NCBI GenBank assembly: GCA_002085445.1
Contig: NBMI01000231.1
Span: 1 to 38,359 of the forward strand
DNA length: 38,359 nucleotides
Direction: 5' to 3'
From: Candidatus Parabeggiatoa sp. nov. 2
GTDB taxonomy: Bacteria > Pseudomonadota > Gammaproteobacteria > Beggiatoales > Beggiatoaceae
Below the pieces are notes generated by a model. That model saw nothing but the letters and a program-made list of their open reading frames with translations. It searched no databases and was not told where the DNA came from. Shown here one piece after another: positions 32,659-38,359 of this stretch. How positions within the stretch are numbered: the stretch's first letter is position 1; every line of letters begins with the position of its first letter. Made by a program: the position numbers and the translations under genes.

Positions 32659-34377
32659 ATGCAAGCATTGAGCAAACCACGCCGTCGCATTGGTGAAATG
32701 TTAATAGATCAACATATCATCACTGAAGACCAATTAAAAATTGCCCTAACCGAACAAAAAAAAAATCCTGAACAGCTAGGTAAAATTCTCATCAACTTGG
32801 GCTTTGTCTCCGAAGCGGTAGTACGCGATTTGATGAGCCAAGCGTTAGGGCAAGCCTGTGTCGATTTATCTCAATTGGTGGTAGATAATGAAGCCATCCG
32901 GTTAGTGCCTAAAAATTTAGCTGAGCGCTACAAGTTGTTGCCTATCAGTTTTGAGAAATCCACTAACACACTAACAGTAGCAATGGCCGATGTTTTTAAT
33001 GTGCGGGCAATAGATCAATTAGCTAACGCACTAGGTGGAGCAATCAAAATTGAAACGGTTATGGCAGGCGAAGTAGAAATTGCCAATGCGATTGACAACT
33101 GGTATGGCTTTGACTTGTCTATAGACGGAATTTTGACTGAAATTGAAACAGGTGAAATCGATTATCAAAGTCTGCCCGCCAATGGGGATGAATACAGTCA
33201 GCCATTGGTGCGCTTGGTGAATGCGTTGCTGTCTGATGCGGTAAAACACGGCGCATCGGATATTCATTTTGAACCAGAAAAGGGCTTTTTGCGAATACGC
33301 TATCGTCTTGATGGCGTATTGCAACAAATCCGTAGCTTGCACAAAGATTATTGGTCGGCCATTTCGGTGCGTCTGAAAGTGATGGCGGGCCTGAATATTG
33401 CCGAAAACCGTATTCCGCAAGATGGGCGCATATCCTTAACTTTGGTGGGGCGGCATATCGACTTTCGTGTCTCAGTGCAACCAACCGTTTATGGCGAAAA
33501 CATTGTGTTGCGTATTCTCGACAGTCAAAAAGGCATTATGACTTTAGAGCAACTTGGACTGTTGGAAGACAATTTGACGGCACTAAAACTCATGATAGCC
33601 CGCCCTGAAGGAGTGATTTTAATCACCGGCCCCACCGGTAGCGGTAAAACCACTACTTTGTATTCCATCCTAAAACATCTCAACCGTGAAGAAGTCAATA
33701 TTATGACGCTTGAAGATCCGGTTGAGTATGTTTTAGGGCAAGTGCGACAAACAGCGGTGAATCATGCGGTGAAATTGGATTTTGCCAATGGTATTCGCTC
33801 AATAATGCGCCAAGATCCAGATATTATTCTAGTTGGGGAAATTCGTGATCATGATACCGCAGAAATGGCTTTTCGGGCCGCTATGACTGGGCATCAAGTG
33901 TATTCCACCTTACACACTAACTCCGCCATCGGCGCCATTCCGCGCTTATTAGATATTAATATTTTACCCGACATTTTAGCAGAAAATATCATAGGGATAA
34001 TTGGACAACGTCTCGTCCGTCAACTTTGCCCAGCTTGCCGTTGCGCGTATTTACCCAATGATATGCACCGAAAGCTGCTGGATTTGTCTTCGACTGAAGC
34101 TATCAGACTGTATAGCCCCGCCGGATGCGAACAATGTGGACAACGCGGTTATAAAGGGCGCATAGCATTAATGGAGATTTTTCGTCTTGATGAATCTTTG
34201 CAAGATATTATCGCTCACAGCGCTACCACCTACGATATAAGAAAACATGCAAGAAATAAGGGATTTCGCACACTCGCGCAAGACGGCATACGCCGTGTGC
34301 TTGAAGGAGTTACTAGCCTAGAAGAAGTATCGCGAGTAGTCGATTTAACGAGCCGTTTAAATTCAATTGGGATGTGA
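32659..34377 (+). CDS. MshE/GspE/PilB-type assembly ATPase
   Basis: This 572-residue secretion/pilus hexameric ATPase has an N-terminal MshEN/T2SSE-N domain at about 1-150 (RIGEMLIDQHIITEDQL, then LGKILINLGFVSE), the form that can bind c-di-GMP in MshE. The motor domain has Walker A GPTGSGKTTTLY at about 323-334, the Asp box (MTLEDPVEYVL), Walker B and His box (QDPDIILVGEIRDHDTAEMA, then TGHQVYSTLHTNSA). A four-cysteine zinc site follows (CPACR..CEQCGQRGYKGR). It energises assembly of a type IV pilus/MSHA or type II pseudopilus at the inner membrane. Upstream lies an MshN-like protein; no pilin or platform gene follows in this window, so the exact system stays open. Confidence 0.9.
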   Translation: MQALSKPRRRIGEMLIDQHIITEDQLKIALTEQKKNPEQLGKILINLGFVSEAVVRDLMSQALGQACVDLSQLVVDNEAIRLVPKNLAERYKLLPISFEKSTNTLTVAMADVFNVRAIDQLANALGGAIKIETVMAGEVEIANAIDNWYGFDLSIDGILTEIETGEIDYQSLPANGDEYSQPLVRLVNALLSDAVKHGASDIHFEPEKGFLRIRYRLDGVLQQIRSLHKDYWSAISVRLKVMAGLNIAENRIPQDGRISLTLVGRHIDFRVSVQPTVYGENIVLRILDSQKGIMTLEQLGLLEDNLTALKLMIARPEGVILITGPTGSGKTTTLYSILKHLNREEVNIMTLEDPVEYVLGQVRQTAVNHAVKLDFANGIRSIMRQDPDIILVGEIRDHDTAEMAFRAAMTGHQVYSTLHTNSAIGAIPRLLDINILPDILAENIIGIIGQRLVRQLCPACRCAYLPNDMHRKLLDLSSTEAIRLYSPAGCEQCGQRGYKGRIALMEIFRLDESLQDIIAHSATTYDIRKHARNKGFRTLAQDGIRRVLEGVTSLEEVSRVVDLTSRLNSIGM

Positions 34378-34860
34378 CATGGAGTCCAAAGCTTCAGCTT
34401 TGGAGACGGAATCCAAAACTTTGGACATGGAGTCCAAACTTTAGTTTGGCAGGACTCCAAACTTTATACTCAGCACGGACTTTTGTCATTCCGAACCCAA
34501 AGCCAGGGGTTTTTCAAAAAGTGCAAAAGTTTCCGTTGCGGAAACTTTTGCCTTTCAGGCTAAAGTTTTTCGGAGAAAAACTTTAGCCTGAAAATTTGTT
34601 CCCATCTTGAGTATAGTTTGGACGGATTTAAGGGCACTGCCTTCCTGACGTTTGGACTCCTGTTAAACTAAAGTATAAATCCCTACAACGTTTTTAGTTA
34701 TCTGGAGGCGCGATGTAAGCCAATTTGCTTTGTATGGTATTGTAGGCAATACGGCAGGATAACAGGCACCTCGCTGGAGACGGACCTAGCACCGACAATT
34801 AGTAACCGATGTGCCAAGGTAAGATTTTATCTTGACACATCATCTTACAACCAAACTCGA
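34378..34860. other. intergenic region with short repeats and hairpins
   Basis: It contains ggagtccaaa(c/g)-type repeats (34381-34460) and two hairpins (gcaaaagtttcc..ggaaacttttgc at 34524-34551; caggctaaagttt..aaactttagcctg at 34556-34592). A further hairpin at 34808-34841 is listed separately. No gene is supported. Confidence 0.65.
34808..34841 (+). promoter_or_regulatory. hairpin in the leader of the amidoligase gene
   Basis: The arms gatgtgccaaggtaa and ttatcttgacacatc pair with two or three mismatches around a short loop, ending 34 bp before the amidoligase ATG. No T-tract follows, so it is not a standard terminator. It may be an operator or leader RNA structure. Confidence 0.45.
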
Positions 34861-34874
34861 ACAAGGAGTTTAAT

Positions 34875-35741
34875 ATGTTCTTGCAACATAATATCCCAAA
34901 AAGACGATTTGGGATAGAGGTAGAGTTTCTCTTTCCGACATGGAGAGAAATTGAACGTGTTGTGAGTCAAGGATTCCCAATTTGGGTTAGTCCAAAGAAA
35001 ATCCCTGATTTTGCTTCAAAAAGCAAGTTTAATCGACACCATGAGTGGAAACTCATTACCGATCCGAGCGTGAGAAATCTTGACGGTTCAGTGGGATTTG
35101 AAATAAACTCCCCTCCTCTCCAAGGGATAGAAGGATTACAAAAAATAGCCACTATTTTTGAAATGTTAAATCGTTGTGATGCCTTGGTTGATGCCACTTG
35201 CGGCTTGCATGTTCACTTCGAGATAGCTCTGGACTTTGATTTGGTGCAATTCCAAAACCTTATCAAATTGCAGTTAAATTTAGAAGACAGTTTTGATTGT
35301 CTGGTCGATTTTACTCGACGTTATGACAATGATTTTTGTAAATCCAATCTCAAGCCGTTTTATGAATGCTTTATTGATGAGTTTGGTTTTGACCAAGACG
35401 AAATTCTATGGACCGAGAAGCGACGTGCAGAGCTTGTTAGAAAAGCTTATACTCTCCTTGATGATCCTGAACTGGTCAAACAGTTCATCTTGGGTTCCAA
35501 GTACCACAAACTCAACATGAGTGCTATCAGAAAGCATGATACCGTCGAAGTCAGACACCACCAAGGCACCCTCGACCTCAATGAGGTTGTCAATTGGATC
35601 ATGCTGCAAATGGCTTTGGTAGAAAAAGCCAAGAGTAGCACTAATGTTGAACCGGCTATGACGTTTTTTGATGGGCCTCAAAAGGCGTTCACCGTTTTAT
35701 CGGTGAACAAAAAGGTGATACAGTACTATTTAAACAAATAA
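34875..35741 (+). CDS. putative amidoligase (Amidoligase_2 family)
   Basis: This 288-residue protein has the glutamine-synthetase-like COOH-NH2 ligase fold. Family motifs occur in order: GIEVEF at 13-18, WKLITDPS at 58-65, GFEINSPPL at 74-82, CGLHVHFE at 109-116, KYHKLN at 209-214 and VEVRHHQGTLD at 224-234. These supply the metal- and ATP-binding Glu/His residues. Such enzymes are thought to form amide or isopeptide bonds, modifying peptides or making small peptide-like metabolites. AAGGAG stands 6 bases before the ATG. A small acidic protein follows within 80 bp and may be its substrate or partner. There is no membrane segment. Confidence 0.85.
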   Translation: MFLQHNIPKRRFGIEVEFLFPTWREIERVVSQGFPIWVSPKKIPDFASKSKFNRHHEWKLITDPSVRNLDGSVGFEINSPPLQGIEGLQKIATIFEMLNRCDALVDATCGLHVHFEIALDFDLVQFQNLIKLQLNLEDSFDCLVDFTRRYDNDFCKSNLKPFYECFIDEFGFDQDEILWTEKRRAELVRKAYTLLDDPELVKQFILGSKYHKLNMSAIRKHDTVEVRHHQGTLDLNEVVNWIMLQMALVEKAKSSTNVEPAMTFFDGPQKAFTVLSVNKKVIQYYLNK

Positions 35742-35756
35742 TACTCAATAACAGTG

Positions 35757-35787
35757 CAGGTACGATTGTTCCAAATAATAGTACCTG
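35757..35787 (+). promoter_or_regulatory. hairpin between amidoligase and small protein genes
   Basis: The arms caggtac and gtacctg are exact inverted repeats around a 17-base loop, followed by ttcttaatttt. It could be a weak terminator or processing site that changes the ratio of the two products. Confidence 0.4.
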
Positions 35788-35817
35788 TTCTTAATTTTAC
35801 TCAGAAAGGATACCCCA

Positions 35818-36060
35818 ATGTTACGTATCAATTTTAAAGATGAAGACACCTTATTAGAAGGTGAAACGTACCTTGAGATTTTTGAGGAATTGCAAGAATA
35901 TTCATTTTTACCTGAAGACGATTTGGAAACATTCGTTAAGAGGTTTCTTAAGAAGATTCAAAAGTTCGTAAATAAAGAGGTGAACACCTCTTTTTCTGGC
36001 TACGAGGCAGCAGCTAAAGAACTTATTCGTGTAGGAGTCTTTGAAGAAGTGCGGATTTAA
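35818..36060 (+). CDS. small acidic protein next to the amidoligase
   Basis: This 80-residue protein belongs to no recognised family. It is acidic in its first half (FKDEDTLLEGE, FLPEDDLETF), with a predicted helix rich in Lys at 41-55 (KRFLKKIQKFVNKEV) and a final SGYEAAAKELIRVGVFEEV. It has no signal peptide and no cysteine. GAAAGGA lies 9 bases before the ATG. Its codon pattern and ribosome site support translation. Given the preceding amidoligase in the same direction, 76 bp apart, it may be the carrier or substrate whose Glu/Asp/Lys side chains are joined; this is inference. Confidence 0.65.
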   Translation: MLRINFKDEDTLLEGETYLEIFEELQEYSFLPEDDLETFVKRFLKKIQKFVNKEVNTSFSGYEAAAKELIRVGVFEEVRI

Positions 36061-36651
36061 GGAAGTACAAACATAAGTAGGTACGCATAAATTTTTTTTG
36101 GGGTGACGGTATTACAAACATTACAAACACTACAAACACTACAAACACTACAAACACTACTAAGGGATCAATAATCCAAGGTGATTGTTGTTTGACAATT
36201 TATTTCGCATCAAGACAATCATTGGTTTTCAAGAATGGCCTATTTTAAGATTCAACCCCTTCGGGGTTGGCGCATGTCTATTACCTTTACCACAGGTTTA
36301 TCTCGCATAGCGAGTTACTGCGCTTCACTAAAGCTATACTAAGCTAAATTGAGCTGAAAGTCATTCCGACAGATACGAAATCTTTTGTCACCCAATAAGA
36401 TTTCTCCTAGTGTCGAAATGACAAAAAAAGCGCAAATTTGTAGTAAAGTATATTCACCTTCGGGGTTGTTGGCGCGTGTTTGATACCAAAACCCACAGGT
36501 TTTACCTGTGGCTATTATCTCGCATAGCGAGTTACTGCGTTTCATATTCAACCCCTTCGGGGTTGGGGTGTGCCCATTACCTTTACCACAGGTTTTAATT
36601 CATATTCAACCCCTTCGGGGTTGGCGCGTAATAATTAATTATTAGCCAGTC
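36061..36651. repeat. repeat cluster: 9-bp tandem array and ccccttcgggg palindromes
   Basis: It opens with a copy of the agtaggtacgcataaat..ggtgacggt block (shared with 8433-8526). Six units of acaaacact follow at 36115-36163. Next come several copies of ttcaaccccttcggggttgg alternating with taccacaggttt and tatctcgcatagcgagttactgcg blocks, related to the interior of the element at 4892-5075 and to 22291-22350. No gene is supported. Confidence 0.75.
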
Positions 36652-37632
36652 CTACTCAAGTGCGGATGGTGCGGGGGGCGGTGGTGTCTCTACCGGCTTC
36701 TCGATTCTTGTCAACTCAATTTCCCCATTTCCAGCCAGCGCATCCTCAGCGCCATAACTCTCAGGCGGTGTGCCAACACCACCGGTTATCTTATTATCTT
36801 CCAAAGTCAAACGGTATTCGCTATGACTGCCCCAACGGCTGGTGGCATGTTTGGGCTCACCAATGCTCCATGTGCGTTTCAAGCGTATCAAGTGGCGAAT
36901 GTCCAAAATGGCGGGGATTGGGGCAATATCGTCACCTTCTTTGTCCTCATTATCTTCATTGATTTGCTTGACAATTTCTTTATATCGGCTGACATCCACC
37001 CAAACCGATTCGCCGTCGCCTTCCTCATCAATGAGATATTGGGTGGTAATATCGCCTGCCACTTTGGCGTGTAAAAAGCTGGAGAGTTCTGGATTTTCTC
37101 TCGTTTCGTGGATGATTTCACCACCGACAAAACCCTTTTGCACGGCTTTAAACCGTAACTCAGTTGAGTAAAGGTTATTAGCGGTTTTATATTCACCCGT
37201 CCACACGGTACCGCGCAAACGTTGTTGAAGGAGTTCAACCTCAGACTCATCTTGTGGCAGGGTTTGAAGATCAAAGGTGCCATCTTCAGTGTTAAAATCT
37301 AATGACAATATCCAATTAAATGGCGTCACTTCGTCGCCGCGAATTTCGCGAGTTTCCACGCCACCAATACGCAGCGTCTGGGTGTTTTCCGTCTGGGCGT
37401 TTTCCGTTTCAGCGTCTTGAGTCTCTGCGTCTTGAGTCTCAGCGTTTTCCGTCTCAGCTGTCGAGGGCGGTATCTCTGGAATAATGACGTAGGCTTTAGA
37501 AAAATCAACTTGATGTATCGCTTTTTCCGCGCTTTCAGCGGCTTTTTCTGGGGTTTCAGTTTCATCGGCTAAAACCGCCGGCATAGCCGCTAACAATCCA
37601 ACAAAGCTTATCAGGGTAATGGTGTATTTCAT
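36652..37632 (-). CDS. secreted protein with acidic AETxx repeats
   Basis: This 326-residue protein has a signal peptide (TITLISFVGLLAAMPAVLA, cleavage near residue 22). A low-complexity stretch at about 60-86 follows with five or six AET(E/Q)(N/D)-type five-residue repeats. A beta-rich domain makes up the remainder (WTGEYKTANNLYSTELRFKAV, GGEIIHETRENPELSSF, SEYRLTLEDNKITGG). The end is proline-rich (PPPPAPS). GGAGATATCC precedes the ATG. It is likely periplasmic or outer-surface. No family is recognised and no neighbour suggests a role. Confidence 0.7.
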   Translation of the reverse strand: MKYTITLISFVGLLAAMPAVLADETETPEKAAESAEKAIHQVDFSKAYVIIPEIPPSTAETENAETQDAETQDAETENAQTENTQTLRIGGVETREIRGDEVTPFNWILSLDFNTEDGTFDLQTLPQDESEVELLQQRLRGTVWTGEYKTANNLYSTELRFKAVQKGFVGGEIIHETRENPELSSFLHAKVAGDITTQYLIDEEGDGESVWVDVSRYKEIVKQINEDNEDKEGDDIAPIPAILDIRHLIRLKRTWSIGEPKHATSRWGSHSEYRLTLEDNKITGGVGTPPESYGAEDALAGNGEIELTRIEKPVETPPPPAPSALE

Positions 37633-38359
37633 GGATATCTCCTGGAGTTATACTTTACACTGTCACAATTTCAGTTTATGAAGGTGCTAAGTATATACTG
37701 CAAACGGTTAGGATTTGAAACGCAGTAATTCGCTATGCGAGAGAAACGCAGTTCTTCGCTGTGCAAGATAAAGTTTCTTCGCTGTGCGATATCACTTTTT
37801 ACACACCCGCCTACCCCTCTTACTAATTATTAATAATTAATTGTTAATAATTAATTATTAATAAGCCCCCCTTACGTCAGGAGATGAACGGGGTGTGTTT
37901 TTAGTCCAATAGGAAACCGTGCAAAGTAGACTGAAAGTACAACTTCTTTTAGGAATAAACGGATTTTTAGAATTTTAAATTTGAGTTTTTTATCTGCTAT
38001 AAATATTCAGATAATTATTGAGTCCCCTTTAGGGGACGAAAGCTTTCAGACATGGCTGCCAAAGAAATTATTTTTCTGAAAATCACAAGGCTTGCTAATT
38101 CAATCCCTTATTTAATTTTCACAGGCATCTGTACGTTCCGTATATAATGATTAAAATAAGCCCCGAGCGTGAAAATAATATAGGACTTACGCAGTCATGC
38201 AAATAAATCATTGATTTTATTTAAATAACTTTAAAAATAAAGGCATGGGCCTTTTAGAGCAATTAACTGTTGCTTAATTTCTATTTAAATCTATATATAT
38301 CTAGTCAAATGAATAGAATATCTTGGAAAAATCAATTGCCACTTTAAAATGGGAGCAAG
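37633..38359. other. intergenic region with AT-rich and inverted repeats
   Basis: It contains an attaataattaatt palindrome cluster (37825-37864) and the inverted copy (37993-38084) of the repeat at 16073-16175. The sequence taggacttacgca (38181-38193) resembles ends of insertion elements. No supported gene. Confidence 0.6.

Noticed and set aside
38181..38193. End of an insertion sequence (taggacttacgca)
   Set aside because: Only one end is visible and no transposase lies in the window, so an IS cannot be supported.

Overview
The window reads as a gammaproteobacterial chromosome segment. The most likely source is a large sulfur-oxidising Thiotrichaceae/Beggiatoaceae-type organism. The reasons are housekeeping genes of gammaproteobacterial type (argD-argF, a DUF4426 protein, an MshE/GspE-type pilus/secretion ATPase beside an MshN-like TPR protein, mqsRA) combined with very large intergenic regions full of dispersed palindromes, 7-bp tandem repeats and gene fragments. 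Taxonomy is inferred from gene content and repeat style only.

Layout. 1-1587: repeat-rich, no convincing gene. 1588-3164 (-): AAA ATPase plus a PD-(D/E)XK-like protein in an overlapping pair, a possible defence module. 3409-3620: ATPase remnant. 3730-4851: unknown TPR-like protein, with a clean non-autonomous insertion element (TIRs and a 9-bp target duplication) just upstream. 5710-11464 (-): the most unusual locus. It holds an FtsK/SpoIIIE-type multi-domain ATPase of EccC style, two or three small WXG100-like proteins, an Ala/Glu-rich coiled-coil protein and a membrane-anchored PEGA-domain protein, largely in overlapping reading frames. This looks like a type VII/ESX-like module in a Gram-negative bacterium. 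The ATPase is split by an exact 10-bp tandem duplication directly behind its Walker A motif.

12342-14234 (-): secreted protein of three tandem ~185-residue repeats. 15425-16036 (-): REase-like protein. 16191-16437: integron attC-like sequences. 16880-17650: repeat cluster abutting a decayed AAA+WD40 gene. 18721-19493 (-): mqsR-mqsA toxin-antitoxin pair. 19494-21591: palindrome array and several gene remnants. 21592-22196: tsaD with two large internal deletions. 22584-22825: tandemly duplicated promoter and half-tRNA followed by intact tRNA-Pro(GGG). 23075-23686: HTH plus homing-endonuclease-like protein. 24069-26191 (-): argD-argF, with a displaced 5' fragment of argD ~600 bp upstream. 27041-28625 (-): DUF4426 protein and an unknown membrane-anchored protein. 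29476-34377 (+): MshN-like TPR protein and MshE/GspE ATPase, separated by 41-bp tandem repeats. 34875-36060 (+): amidoligase plus a small acidic protein, a candidate peptide/metabolite-modifying pair. 36652-37632 (-): secreted protein with an acidic repeat.

Two themes recur. First, genome decay and duplication: tsaD, the EccC-like ATPase, argD', tRNA', AAA-WD40 and several C-terminal stubs all show it. Second, 7-bp direct repeats built on ACTGA/CAGT lie directly in front of start codons of genes that lack an obvious Shine-Dalgarno sequence.
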